Below, piece by piece: positions 54,118 through 62,479 of a stretch of 64,000 nucleotides of DNA. The stretch lies in contig CAVQWX010000004.1 of the NCBI GenBank assembly GCA_963717765.1, positions 186,001-250,000 of the forward strand, written 5' to 3'. The translations under genes were made by a program, and so were the position numbers. A model generated the notes under the pieces. It saw only the letters and a list, made by a program, of their open reading frames with translations. It made no database searches and had not been told where the DNA came from. Position 1 is the stretch's first letter. The number at the start of each line of letters is the position of its first letter. The DNA comes from JACDER01 sp963717765. Its GTDB lineage: Bacteria; Actinomycetota; Thermoleophilia; Gaiellales; Gaiellaceae.

Positions 54118-54272
54118 GGATCCACGGGGCGGCCACCCTCGTCCTCTCGATCCTGCTCATCGCGCTGGGCGTGGGAATCGTGGTGCGTACCGCGCTGCTC
54201 GGAGGCGGCCTCGGGATCCTCCTCGGAGCTATCGTCCTCGTCGTGGGCGTCCTGCGCCTGCGCTTTCGCTGA
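54114..54272 (+). CDS. 52-residue two-helix membrane protein
   Basis: A short gene between the two permeases: MRIHGAATLVLSILLIALGV, then a Gly-rich turn, then a second helix (LGILLGAIVLVVGVLRLRFR). It starts with ATGA on the stop of copy 1 and ends in TGATG on the start of copy 2, so all three are translationally coupled. It resembles small actinobacterial DUF6458-like proteins in layout, but the match is by eye only. It could be an accessory subunit of the permeases. Confidence 0.7.
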   Translation: MRIHGAATLVLSILLIALGVGIVVRTALLGGGLGILLGAIVLVVGVLRLRFR

Positions 54273-56167
54273 TGGCAAAAAAGCTCCCGGGGCTCAGCCG
54301 CGTACTCGGGCCACGTCCGCTGGCCTCGGTTGCGTACGGCGAGATCGCCTCGTCCCTCTACTTCGCCCTCGGCGTGGTTGCCTACTACGCGCTCGGTTTC
54401 ACGCCGTGGGTGCTGCTGGCAGCCGGCATCGTCTTCATGCTCGTCGCGCTCTCGTACGCCGAGGGGACGGCGGCGATCCCCGAGACGGGCGGCGCCGCGA
54501 CCCTCGTCCGCCGCGCCTTCAACGACCCCCTCGGCTTCATGACGGGCTGGGCGCTCTTCCTCGACTACCTCATCGTGATCGCGCTGGCGGCGCTCTTCGT
54601 CCCGCATTACTTCGGGGACGCGGTCGGGTGGGACGCCGTCAGACACGAGCCCTGGGACGTTGTCGTCGGCGCCTGCGTGATCGCGGCGGTCGCCGCCGTT
54701 CGGCTCGTCCGCCGTACGAGCTTGTACCGGCTCGCGATTGGCCTGGCCGGGATTGCGCTCGTCGCCCAACTGCTCCTGATCGTCCTGGGCTTCGTCTACC
54801 TCGTCAGCTCGGAGGCGTTCGGGAAAGGCGTCGACCTTGGGACGGCGCCGACCTGGAGCTCCATCGGATTCGCCATCCCGGTGGCGATGCTCGCGTACAC
54901 CGGGCTCGAGACCGTCGCCAACCTCGCCGCCGAGGCCCGCGAGCCGGGTAAGAACCTCCCCCGCAGCCTCTTCGGCGGGATCGGCGCTGCCGTGGTCGTG
55001 TCCGTCGCCATAGGGGTCGTGGCGATCTCGGCGTTCCCGGGCGGAGGCGAGCTGGGGACGACGTGGCTGCACGCTCCGCTGGTCGGGATCGCGGCGGCGC
55101 TGAAGGATGCCGGGCTGCCCGCGACGGTCGCGGACGGCGTGAAGATCTTCGTCGCCGCCTCGGGCGTCCTCGTCCTGCTCATGGTGGTGACGACGTCGAT
55201 CTCCGGTGCGGGACGCCTCGCGTTCTCGCTCGGGAAGCGGGATATGCTGCCGCACGCGTTCGCGCGGCTCAACCGTCGGTCGCTCATCTCGCCGGCGGCG
55301 ATTCTGAGCGTGGCCGGGATCGCGATCCTCATGCTGATCGTCACCGTTTCGATCGGCTCTCCCGTCCGCTCGCTCGCGGGCCTGTACAGCTTCGGCGTCC
55401 TCCTAACGTTCACCGCTGCGCAGCTCGCGGTGATCAAGCTCCGCTTCCGCGAGCCCGATCTCGCGCGTCCGTACCGCGCGCCTCTGAATGTCCGCATCCG
55501 CGGCGTCCCCGTCCCGCTCGTGGCCCTGCTCGGAGCGCCGCTCACCTTCGCAATCTGGGTCGGGACGCTCGCCACCCACTCGACGGCACGCGTTGCGGGG
55601 CCGATCTGGCTCCTGATCGGCGGGGTAATCTTCGTGCTCGTCCGTCGCCGCCGCGGGTCGGCGATGACCGCGAGCGTGGAAGAGGCGGTCGCCGACCTCG
55701 TCGAGCCCCACGACGAGGGGCTGTACAGCCACATCCTGGTGCCGATGAAGCTCGGCCCGATCGGGGAGGAGGTACTCGCGACGGCGATCAAGCTGGCCGA
55801 GGAGGAGTCCGCCAAGCTGACGGCGCTGCACGTGATCAAGGTGCCGCTCGACGCGCCGCTCGACGCGCCGCTCGTGGACGAAGAGGAGCAGGCCGCCGCC
55901 TCACTCGAGGAGGCAACCGAGATCGCCGGCGAGCACGGTGTCGAGGTCGAGGGCAAGATCGTTCGTGCCCGCGCCCTCGGGAGCGCGATCGTCGAGGAGG
56001 CAAAACGGAGCGATGCAGACCTCGTCCTCATGGGCTCGGCGCCGCGCTGGCGCCGGCAGTCGCGCTTCTTCAGCCCCACGGTCGACTACGTCCTGCGCAA
56101 GGCGCCGTGCGAGGTGATGGTCGTCGCCTATCCCCAGGGCGTCCTCGAGGAGGAGGCCGTGGGATAG
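54272..56167 (+). CDS. APC-family permease with C-terminal UspA domain (copy 2)
   Basis: 631 residues, the same layout as copy 1: SVAYGEIASSLYFALGVVAYYAL and IPETGGAATLVRRAFNDPL in the permease part, and YSHILVPMKLGPIGEEVLATA with DLVLMGSAPRWRRQSRFFSPTVDYVL in the UspA part. The Ser/Gly-rich phosphate loop is less perfect than in copy 1. A repeated LDAPLDAPL stretch sits in the UspA linker. The paralogues are clearly diverged, so this is not a recent duplication. Confidence 0.88.
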   Translation: MAKKLPGLSRVLGPRPLASVAYGEIASSLYFALGVVAYYALGFTPWVLLAAGIVFMLVALSYAEGTAAIPETGGAATLVRRAFNDPLGFMTGWALFLDYLIVIALAALFVPHYFGDAVGWDAVRHEPWDVVVGACVIAAVAAVRLVRRTSLYRLAIGLAGIALVAQLLLIVLGFVYLVSSEAFGKGVDLGTAPTWSSIGFAIPVAMLAYTGLETVANLAAEAREPGKNLPRSLFGGIGAAVVVSVAIGVVAISAFPGGGELGTTWLHAPLVGIAAALKDAGLPATVADGVKIFVAASGVLVLLMVVTTSISGAGRLAFSLGKRDMLPHAFARLNRRSLISPAAILSVAGIAILMLIVTVSIGSPVRSLAGLYSFGVLLTFTAAQLAVIKLRFREPDLARPYRAPLNVRIRGVPVPLVALLGAPLTFAIWVGTLATHSTARVAGPIWLLIGGVIFVLVRRRRGSAMTASVEEAVADLVEPHDEGLYSHILVPMKLGPIGEEVLATAIKLAEEESAKLTALHVIKVPLDAPLDAPLVDEEEQAAASLEEATEIAGEHGVEVEGKIVRARALGSAIVEEAKRSDADLVLMGSAPRWRRQSRFFSPTVDYVLRKAPCEVMVVAYPQGVLEEEAVG

Positions 56168-56170
56168 ATT
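56165..56170 (+). promoter_or_regulatory. -10 box, leaderless (TAGATT, N7, GTG)
   Basis: TAGATT begins with the TAG stop of the second permease and lies 7 bases before the GTG at 56178. It is the same hexamer as at 43222. Confidence 0.5.
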
Positions 56171-56177
56171 TGGCCGC

Positions 56178-56606
56178 GTGAAAGCGATTGTCGTTGGATG
56201 CGGCCGGGTCGGTTCCCGCGTCGCCCGGCAGCTCGACCGGAGCGGGTGGGACGTCACCGTCATCGACGAGCGTGAGGACGCCCTGCAGCGGCTCGGCGAG
56301 CACTGGGCCGGCGGATTCATCGTCGGGCACGGCATCGACGTCGGCGTTCTCGAGGCGGCCGGCATCCAGGAGGCCGACGCCGTGGTCGTCGCCACGAACG
56401 GCGACAACACGAACCTCGTCATCGGCCAGGTCGCCCAGAAGCGGTTCGACATCCAGTGCGTCGTCGTCCGCATCCTCGACCCGGCGCGGGCGGAGTTCTA
56501 CGCGACCCGAGGGCTGCGGACGGTGTCGCCGACATCGACCGCGATCTCGGTGCTGACCGACGCCGTCCGCTCCTGCGAAGTGAACCGCGCTCCCGTCGCG
56601 AGCTGA
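56178..56606 (+). CDS. RCK-N (TrkA-type) protein, first
   Basis: 142 residues: only the nucleotide-binding RCK_N domain (MKAIVVGCGRVGSRVARQLD, WDVTVIDEREDAL, ADAVVVATNGDNTNLVIGQVA), without an RCK_C domain. In mycobacteria a comparable pair (CeoB/CeoC) sits beside an APC-type permease gene. RCK domains gate potassium channels or transporters by binding NAD(H), ATP or c-di-AMP. The gene overlaps the next RCK gene by TGATG. Confidence 0.88.
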   Translation: MKAIVVGCGRVGSRVARQLDRSGWDVTVIDEREDALQRLGEHWAGGFIVGHGIDVGVLEAAGIQEADAVVVATNGDNTNLVIGQVAQKRFDIQCVVVRILDPARAEFYATRGLRTVSPTSTAISVLTDAVRSCEVNRAPVAS

Positions 56607-57271
56607 TGTACATCCTGGTCGCAGGAGGCGGGAAGGTCGGCGCGAACCTGGCGCGAGCGCTGATCGGCATGGGTCACGAGGTGACCGTGATCGAGCAGCG
56701 CCAGGACCGCTTCGAGAAGCTTGAAGGTGAACTGGAGCACCAGGTGCAGCAGGGCGACGCGACCGAGATCTACATCCTCGAGCGCGCCGGGATCGCGCGG
56801 CCGCCCGACCTCGTCCTCGGGGTCACCGGCGACGACGAGGACAACATCGTCATCTGCCAGATCGCGAAGGAGAAGTACGGCGTCCCCAAGGTGATCGCCC
56901 GCGTCAACGATCCGCGCAACCAGGAGCACTTCGACCTGCTCGGCATCTCTCCGACCGTCTCGGCGACCTCGACCATCCTCGCGCTCGTCGAGCACGAGGT
57001 TCCCGAGCACGGGCTCATCCACCTGCTCGAGCTCCGCAACGAGAACCTCGAGATCGTCGAGGTGCAGATCGAGAAGAGCTCCCCCTCGGCGGGAAAGACC
57101 GTCTCCGGCCTCGAGCTGCCGCAGGAATCGCGGCTGATCTCGGTGACGCGCGAGGGTCAGTCCGAGATCGCAGTCGGTTCCACGAAGCTCCTTCCGGGCG
57201 ACAGGGTGCTGGCCATCCTCAAGCCCGGCCGGGAAGACGAGTTCCGCCGCGCCCTCATCTCGCGCGGCTAA
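56606..57271 (+). CDS. TrkA-type RCK protein, second (RCK_N plus RCK_C)
   Basis: 221 residues. RCK_N: MYILVAGGGKVGANLARALI, HEVTVIEQRQDRFEKLEG, GDATEIYILERAGI. RCK_C from about residue 135: EIVEVQIEKSSPSAGKTVSGL and LPGDRVLAILKPGREDEFRR. Full-length regulator of potassium uptake. Together with the first it forms a two-gene unit next to the two permeases; no TrkH/KtrB subunit is in the window. Confidence 0.92.
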   Translation: MYILVAGGGKVGANLARALIGMGHEVTVIEQRQDRFEKLEGELEHQVQQGDATEIYILERAGIARPPDLVLGVTGDDEDNIVICQIAKEKYGVPKVIARVNDPRNQEHFDLLGISPTVSATSTILALVEHEVPEHGLIHLLELRNENLEIVEVQIEKSSPSAGKTVSGLELPQESRLISVTREGQSEIAVGSTKLLPGDRVLAILKPGREDEFRRALISRG

Positions 57272-57339
57272 CGAATCCCTTACAGCGACGATGCTAACGC
57301 CCACCTCACTTTCGGCGTCTTGAACACCTACAGAGTGCC

Positions 57340-58434
57340 GTGAAGAAACTCATGACGATCGTGGCCGGGGTCGTGGCCCTCAGCGGCGGAGCGTGCGCGT
57401 CCGCCTCGCACGAGCATGCTGCCGCCTTCCACTGGAAGCTCGTCCGCTCCGGCCTCGACTCACCCGACGACATCGCCGCGACCAAGAGCCAGCCGAAGCG
57501 GCTGTACGTCGTGGAGCAACCCGGCGTCATCCGCGTGCTCGTCTCGGGGAAGTTGCAGGCGCGGCCGTTCCTGGACATCCGCTCGCGCGTCACGAGCGGC
57601 GGCGAGCAGGGTCTGCTTTCGGTCGCCTTTCACCCGCGCTTCGCCAAGAACCGCCTCTTCTACGTGGACTACACGGACATCAACGGCGACACACGCGTCG
57701 TCCAGTTCCGCGCGAACAAGGCCGGGACGGCCGGGATCGTCTCGACGGTGCGCCAGCTCCTGTTCGTCAGGCAGCCCTACGCGAATCACAACGGCGGCCA
57801 GCTCGCGTTCGGCCCGGACGGTCTCCTGTACATCGGGATGGGCGACGGCGGCTCGGGCGGCGACCCCGGCAACCGGGCGCAGAACCTCTCCGTGCCGCTC
57901 GGGAAGCTGCTGAAGATCAACGCGACCAAACGCGGTGCGCGGCCGCAGATCGCCGCGTACGGACTGCGCAACCCCTGGCGCTTCTCCTTCGACCGCGCGA
58001 ACGGCGACCTGTACATCGGAGACGTCGGGCAGGGCTCGTGGGAGGAGGTGGACTACGTGGCGAGAGGAGACAAGGGGTTGAAGAACTTCGGCTGGAACGT
58101 GTACGAGGGTAACTCCCGCTATTCCGACAACCCGCTCAACCCCGCGGGGAAGCTCACGGGCCCCGTGTACGTCTACGGCCACTCGCTCGGCTGCTCGGTG
58201 ACGGGCGGTTTCGTCTACCGCGGCAAGGCCGCGCCTAGCGCACGCGGCCGCTACTTCTTCGGCGACTACTGCGACGGGCGGATGTGGTCCTTCAGGCTCT
58301 CCGGGGGGAAGGCGACCGGCGTCCGCCGGGAGTCGCAGCGGCTCCCGGAGCTTTCGTCGTTCGGCGAGGACGCGCGCGGCGAGCTCTACGCAGTCACGCT
58401 GGACGGCAAGCTGTACCGCCTCGCGTCAGGCTGA
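57340..58434 (+). CDS. Secreted PQQ-dependent sugar dehydrogenase-like protein
   Basis: 364 residues with a signal peptide (MTIVAGVVALSGGACASA). Six-bladed GSDH propeller: LDSPDDIAATKSQPKRLYVVEQPGVI, EQGLLSVAFHPRFAKNRLFYV, NHNGGQLAFGPDGLLYIGMGDGG (conserved His and metal/PQQ loop), GLRNPWRFSFDR, GWNVYEGNSRYS and GGFVYRG. Family enzymes oxidise aldoses at the outer face with PQQ; many members bind PQQ poorly and have unknown roles. GTG 57340 has TACAGA 5 bases upstream. It is convergent with the small gene, overlapping it by 9 bases. Confidence 0.88.
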   Translation: MKKLMTIVAGVVALSGGACASASHEHAAAFHWKLVRSGLDSPDDIAATKSQPKRLYVVEQPGVIRVLVSGKLQARPFLDIRSRVTSGGEQGLLSVAFHPRFAKNRLFYVDYTDINGDTRVVQFRANKAGTAGIVSTVRQLLFVRQPYANHNGGQLAFGPDGLLYIGMGDGGSGGDPGNRAQNLSVPLGKLLKINATKRGARPQIAAYGLRNPWRFSFDRANGDLYIGDVGQGSWEEVDYVARGDKGLKNFGWNVYEGNSRYSDNPLNPAGKLTGPVYVYGHSLGCSVTGGFVYRGKAAPSARGRYFFGDYCDGRMWSFRLSGGKATGVRRESQRLPELSSFGEDARGELYAVTLDGKLYRLASG

Positions 58435-58650
58435 GCGGCGGCGCCTGACCTGGGGGCCCTGCTGGCCGAGTGCCGCGTAGGCAAGCGTCTGCAGCGACTC
58501 GTTCAAGGTCGCGAGCTCGCGCGCGATGCGCAGTAACTGATCACTAGTCTCGAGGCGGCGGTTCAGGACGCGCATCTCCTCGCACAGCCGGTCGAGTCGC
58601 TCGAGGATCGCTTCGAGCTGCCGGTCGGACAGGTCTTTTCGCTCAGGCAC
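58426..58650 (-). CDS. Small helical protein
   Basis: 74 residues (MPERKDLSDRQLEAILERLD...), two amphipathic helices (EMRVLNRRLETSDQLLRIAREL and LNESLQTLAYAALG) and a basic tail. No family known. TACAAT lies 6 bases before the GTG at 58650, a consensus leaderless promoter, so the gene is expressed independently of the upstream vanZ, whose end it overlaps by 8 bases. Confidence 0.6.
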   Translation of the reverse strand: MPERKDLSDRQLEAILERLDRLCEEMRVLNRRLETSDQLLRIARELATLNESLQTLAYAALGQQGPQVRRRRSA

Positions 58651-59011
58651 GCCTAGATTGTAGAAAGACGCGCTGGACCAGCACAATGCCGATGAGGAGG
58701 CCGACGGTGTCGATCAGGACGTCCACGGGCGAGCCGTGCCGTCCCGCGACGAAGTGCTGGTGGAGCTCGTCGGTCGCGGCGTAGGCGATCCCGACCAGCA
58801 GCGCCGGTAGCTCACGGCCGATCGCGCGCAGCAGCAGGAAGCCCAGGATCGCGTACTCCGTCACGTGCGCGCACTTGCGCAGCACCTCGTCCCAGGTCCC
58901 CAGCCCCGAGTTGAGCGAGGGCACCGACGAGAGCGCGAAGATGAACGCGGCCCAGACGATGACCGGGCCCCACAGCTTCAGAAACCGGTTCAAGGACACT
59001 CGACAGCCCAT
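58643..59011 (-). CDS. VanZ-like membrane protein
   Basis: About 122 residues from ATG 59011 (GTG 58999 is also possible). Four membrane helices with the VanZ pattern: WAAFIFALSSVPSLN, CAHVTEYAILGFLLLRAIG, LPALLVGIAYAATDELHQHFVAGRHGSPVDVLIDTVG (in part), and LIGIVLVQRVF. The AHxxEYAxLG and DExHQxFvxGRxgsxxDvxxD segments are diagnostic. VanZ confers low teicoplanin resistance in enterococci; other members have unknown roles. It is divergent from the cobalamin riboswitch, whose promoter region overlaps its N-terminus. Confidence 0.88.
   Translation of the reverse strand: MGCRVSLNRFLKLWGPVIVWAAFIFALSSVPSLNSGLGTWDEVLRKCAHVTEYAILGFLLLRAIGRELPALLVGIAYAATDELHQHFVAGRHGSPVDVLIDTVGLLIGIVLVQRVFLQSRRA
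58657..58662 (-). promoter_or_regulatory. -10 box, leaderless (TACAAT, N6, GTG)
   Basis: On the minus strand TACAAT lies 6 bases before the GTG at 58650, within the 3' end of the VanZ gene. Confidence 0.55.
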
Positions 59012-59029
59012 GATAGGGTCGCCGCACCA

Positions 59030-59185
59030 GATAACGGCGAGCGGAAAGGGAACCCGGTGCAAGTCCGGGACGGTCCCGCCGCTGTGAGGGGAGACGCTCC
59101 CGCTCCGACATGCCACTGGCCTCCATGGCCGGGAAGGCGGTCCGGGAGGGCGCCCCGAGTCAGAAGACCTGCCGCGTCGCCGCAA
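59030..59185 (+). promoter_or_regulatory. Cobalamin (AdoCbl) riboswitch
   Basis: Conserved core present in order: GGGAACCCGGTGCAAGTCCG, GGACGGTCCCGCCGCTGTGA, the B12 box GCCACTG (59112-59118), GGGAAGGC, and GAGTCAGAAGACCTGCC (59157-59173). GGCGA (59036-59040) and TCGCC (59177-59181) can close P1. Downstream, CCCCTC near 59192 can pair with the GGAGG of the ribosome site at 59203-59208, so control is probably at translation. Bound cobalamin would shut off the B12 uptake operon. Confidence 0.93.
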
Positions 59186-59212
59186 CCCGAACCCCTCGCG
59201 GAAGGAGGATTC

Positions 59213-59815
59213 GTGTTTCGACGCTCTCTCATCGTGATCGCGGCAGCGATCCTCATCGGCGCTCCGAGCGCGGGCGCCACCGTTCTCGCCAAGATCCGTG
59301 TCGAAGGCTGGACGCGGACGATCTTCGGGCCGGCCGACCCCCGCGTGAGCGCGACCAACGCTCTCGATGCACTCACGCACGCCGGCAAGGCGGGTGAGTT
59401 CTTCGTCCACGTCGCGCAGACGTCCTTCGGCCCCTACGTCGACCAGGTGGGTTACTACGCAGCCTTCGGGTCGAGCGGGTGGACGTACAAGGTGAACGGC
59501 GTCTCACCACCCGTCGGCGCCGACCAGTATGTGCTCGAGCCGGGCGACAAGGTGCTCTGGTACTGGGCTCTCTTCGGGCTCCAGGGAGGGCCGAAGACGC
59601 TCGAGCTCCAGCGCGCACAACCCAACTGCTACCGCGTGACCTCCGTGGACGACAAGGGGGCGAGGACGGCCGCACTCGGTGCCGTCCTCCACGTGGACGG
59701 GCACGCGGTGAAGACGCAGGGCGCGACCCAGACCGCGGTCGGGTGCGTGGGACGGCACCACGGCCTCGTCCGCGCCACGCTGCGTGGAGCGGTGCGGTCG
59801 AACCAGGTTCCGTGA
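59213..59815 (+). CDS. Exported DUF4430 protein (cobalamin-binding candidate 1)
   Basis: 200 residues from GTG 59213, with AAGGAGG just upstream. Signal peptide FRRSLIVIAAAILIGAPSAGA. The DUF4430 domain follows: ATNALDALTHAG, VDQVGYYAAFGSSGWTYKVNG and VGADQYVLEPGDKVLWYWALF, with the W-x-Y-x-VNG and GDxVxW marks. A short C-terminal beta domain (GAVLHVDGHAVKTQG) is also present. DUF4430 is the small domain that closes over the corrin ring in animal transcobalamin and intrinsic factor. First gene behind the riboswitch, so B12 capture at the cell surface is the likely role. Not lipid-anchored. Confidence 0.85.
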   Translation: MFRRSLIVIAAAILIGAPSAGATVLAKIRVEGWTRTIFGPADPRVSATNALDALTHAGKAGEFFVHVAQTSFGPYVDQVGYYAAFGSSGWTYKVNGVSPPVGADQYVLEPGDKVLWYWALFGLQGGPKTLELQRAQPNCYRVTSVDDKGARTAALGAVLHVDGHAVKTQGATQTAVGCVGRHHGLVRATLRGAVRSNQVP

Positions 59816-60444
59816 AGCAACTCCTCGGTCTCGCGGCCCTCGCCGTCGCACTCGTCGGGTGCGGCGGCGGGACGGCCGCGGACCATGGACGAGCGACGCT
59901 CTGGGTGACGCGTGACCGGGGCGCGCATATCCTGCTCGTCCGCCGCGTGCCCGCGGGGCTGACGGCGATGCAGGCCCTCGACCGCGTCGCGGACATCGAG
60001 ACCACGTACGGCGGCCGCTATGTCCAGTCGATCGCAGGCATCGACGGGAGCCTGTCCTCACAGCGCGACTGGTTCTACTTCGTGAACGGGATCGAGGCCG
60101 ATCGCAGCGCGGCCGAGTACCGGCTGCACGCGGGGGACATCGAGTGGTGGGACTACCGCTCGTGGGCGGAGAGGATGCAGCAGCCCGTGGTCGTGGGTGC
60201 GTTTCCCGAGCCGTTCCGCCACGGTACGACGGTGGTGAACGGGAGCGCCCGGATCGCGGGCCGGCTCCTGAGCCTCATCGGGTCATCCGGGAAAAGCCCG
60301 CGCAACGTCATCGAGCTCGTCCCCGGGCGCGGCTTTCACGCCGAGCTGAAGGCGCAGGGGGTGTCGGCGACCCTCGGACTTCAGACCGCGCGCCGCCTGA
60401 TCCGGGATCCGTCCGCCGTCCGCTTCAGATACGAGGTGCCGTGA
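59812..60444 (+). CDS. Lipoprotein with DUF4430-like domain (cobalamin-binding candidate 2)
   Basis: 210 residues, GTG overlapping the previous stop (GTGA). Lipobox LAALAVALVGC. Then a DUF4430-type domain: LTAMQALDRVADIETTYGG, SLSSQRDWFYFVNGIEADRS and YRLHAGDIEWWDYRSW. The second half (VVGAFPEPFRHGTTVVNGSA, ARLLSLIGSSGKSPRN) is a different alpha/beta domain without a clear match. Being lipid-anchored, it could hold the captured ligand near the ECF transporter. Confidence 0.82.
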   Translation: MKQLLGLAALAVALVGCGGGTAADHGRATLWVTRDRGAHILLVRRVPAGLTAMQALDRVADIETTYGGRYVQSIAGIDGSLSSQRDWFYFVNGIEADRSAAEYRLHAGDIEWWDYRSWAERMQQPVVVGAFPEPFRHGTTVVNGSARIAGRLLSLIGSSGKSPRNVIELVPGRGFHAELKAQGVSATLGLQTARRLIRDPSAVRFRYEVP

Positions 60445-61142
60445 GACCGGCGCCGGCGGCGCTCCTGTTTGCGGCCATGGGCGCCGCGGGCCTGCTCGCG
60501 GAGCACTGGGTCTCGGTGGCCGTGATCGACGCGGCGCTGCTCGGCATCTGCCTCGCGGCCCCCGCCGGCCGGCGCCGATTCCTCTACCTGACCGGCGCGT
60601 CCCTCACCGCCTTCTCGGTGTTCTTGATCACGCCGTTCGTCGAGACGATCGGCAGCCATCCGCTGTGGACCGGCCCCACGATCCCGGTGATCGGCACCCT
60701 CGACATCACCCGCGAGGAGCTCTCGAATGGGGCCGTCGCGGCGCTCCGGCTGCTGGCGGTGTCCCTCGCCTTCGCCGCCTATGCGCTGCTCATCGACCAC
60801 GACCGCCTGCTCCGCTCGGTTCGCGCGGGGCGCCGCTCGACCCTGGTCGTCGTGCTCGCGACGCGGCTCGTCCCGACGCTGGAACGCGACGCATCCGGCT
60901 TGATCGAGGCGCTACGCGGGCGAGGGGTCGCGGTAGCGGGAGCGCGCGGGCACGCGAGACTGCTGTCCCCGGTGGTGGCCGGCTCGCTGGAGCGCGCGTA
61001 CAACCTGGCGGAGTCGCTGGAGGCGCGCGGGTACGGCCGCCCGGGGTCGACGCGGGCGGCACGCCCGCCGTGGGGCGCGCGCGAGTGGTTCGCGCTGTCA
61101 GCGGCGGCGGCTCTCGTCGTCGCGGGGGTGCTGTGGCTCTAG
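60441..61142 (+). CDS. ecfT: ECF transporter T component
   Basis: 233 residues with five to six membrane helices. The coupling helices carry the two Ala-Arg-Gly signatures of EcfT/CbiQ: EALRGRGVAVAGARGH and ESLEARGYGRPGSTRA (A-R-G motifs). EcfT links the substrate-binding EcfS to the two ATPases. It overlaps the genes on both sides. Cobalamin specificity is inferred from the riboswitch. Confidence 0.88.
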   Translation: MRPAPAALLFAAMGAAGLLAEHWVSVAVIDAALLGICLAAPAGRRRFLYLTGASLTAFSVFLITPFVETIGSHPLWTGPTIPVIGTLDITREELSNGAVAALRLLAVSLAFAAYALLIDHDRLLRSVRAGRRSTLVVVLATRLVPTLERDASGLIEALRGRGVAVAGARGHARLLSPVVAGSLERAYNLAESLEARGYGRPGSTRAARPPWGAREWFALSAAAALVVAGVLWL

Positions 61143-62479
61143 CGGAGATCCGCAACCTGTCCTTCTCCTATCCGGGGCGTGGGCCCGCGCTGCGGAATGT
61201 CTCGCTCGAGCTCGCGCCGGGCGAGCTCGTAGCCGTGCTCGGTCCGTCCGGCTCCGGGAAGTCCACGCTCGTGCGCGCGCTCGCGGGGCTCGTTCCGCAT
61301 TTCCACGGCGGCCGCTTCGAGGGGGAGGTCGAGGTCTGCGGCCTCGACACGCGCCGCGCGCGGCCGGCCGACCTGGCCGGGCGGGTCGCGACCGTGTTCC
61401 AGGATCCCGAGGACCAGGTCGTCTTCGGCCGCGTCGAGGACGAGGTCGAGTTCGGGCTGGAAAACGTCGGTGCTCCCGCGGCCGACATCGCGTCCCGCGC
61501 GCGCGCTGCGCTCGCGGCTCTCGGCGCGGAGCATCTCGTCGGCCGGCGGATCGCCGAGCTCTCTGCCGGCGAGCTGCAGCGCATCTGCCTTGCCTCGGCG
61601 CTGGCACTCGAGCCGGAGCTCCTGCTCCTCGACGAGCCGACCTCCCAGCTCGACCCGGAGGCTGCGGATGCCCTCGTCCGTCTCGCGTGCGCTCTCGGCG
61701 TTGCCGTCGTCCTGTCCGAGCAGCGGCCCGCGGGGCCACTGGACGTCTGCGACCGCGTGCTCTTCTTCGAGGAGGGGCGGATCGTCCTGGACGCGGCTCG
61801 AGAAGAGGCGGTCGGCTGGCTCGCGCGCAACCGCCCGGCGTACCTCGACCGGAATCCCGCGCCGGCGCCTGCTGGTGCGACCGGCCGAGTGGTCTGCCGG
61901 CTCGAGGGCGTGTCGTTCGCCTACCGGGGCAGTCCGCCCGTGCTCGAGGACGCCGCGCTCGAGCTCCGGCGCGGCGAAGTCGTTGCGCTGGTCGGGCGAA
62001 ACGGGAGCGGGAAAACCACACTGGCGAAGGTCGCCGCGGGGCTGCTCGAGCCTGCGGCGGGGTATGTCGAGCGCCACGGCCGCGCCGCGTACCTCTCCCA
62101 GGACCCGGGCCGCTACCTCGTCCGCGACCGCGCCGACGAGGAGGTCGCGCTGGGCGTCGCGGGCGACCTCTCCCGCTCCACCGCGGCCCTTGCCTCCGTG
62201 GGCCTCGCCGGCTTCGAGGCTCGCCACCCGCGCGACCTGTCCAGCGGGGAGCGGGAGCGGCTGGCGCTCGCTTCGGTGCTGGTCACCGAGCCGGACGTGC
62301 TGATCCTGGACGAGCCCACCCGCGGCGTCGATCCGGAGCGCAAGAGCGAGCTTGCTGCGCTCCTCCGGGAGCAGGCAGATAGCCGGGCGACGCTCGTCGT
62401 CACCCACGATCTCGTCTTCGCGGCCGAGGTGGCCGACCGCACTGTTTCGCTCGCCGTCGAGGAGCCCGTGTATGCGTAG
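61133..62479 (+). CDS. ECF transporter, two ATPase domains fused (EcfA1-EcfA2)
   Basis: 448 residues from GTG 61133, inside the end of ecfT. ATPase 1: GPSGSGKSTLVRALAG, Q-loop VFQDPEDQVVFGRVEDEVEF, signature LSAGELQRICLASALALEP, LLLLDEPTSQLDP. ATPase 2: GRNGSGKTTLAKVAAGLLEP, SQDPGRYLVRDRADEEVALG, LSSGERERLALASVL, LILDEPTRGVDP and switch His THD. Both are complete. Usual ECF systems have two separate ATPase genes; here they are one chain, as in CbiO-like fusions. Confidence 0.9.
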   Translation: MALAEIRNLSFSYPGRGPALRNVSLELAPGELVAVLGPSGSGKSTLVRALAGLVPHFHGGRFEGEVEVCGLDTRRARPADLAGRVATVFQDPEDQVVFGRVEDEVEFGLENVGAPAADIASRARAALAALGAEHLVGRRIAELSAGELQRICLASALALEPELLLLDEPTSQLDPEAADALVRLACALGVAVVLSEQRPAGPLDVCDRVLFFEEGRIVLDAAREEAVGWLARNRPAYLDRNPAPAPAGATGRVVCRLEGVSFAYRGSPPVLEDAALELRRGEVVALVGRNGSGKTTLAKVAAGLLEPAAGYVERHGRAAYLSQDPGRYLVRDRADEEVALGVAGDLSRSTAALASVGLAGFEARHPRDLSSGERERLALASVLVTEPDVLILDEPTRGVDPERKSELAALLREQADSRATLVVTHDLVFAAEVADRTVSLAVEEPVYA

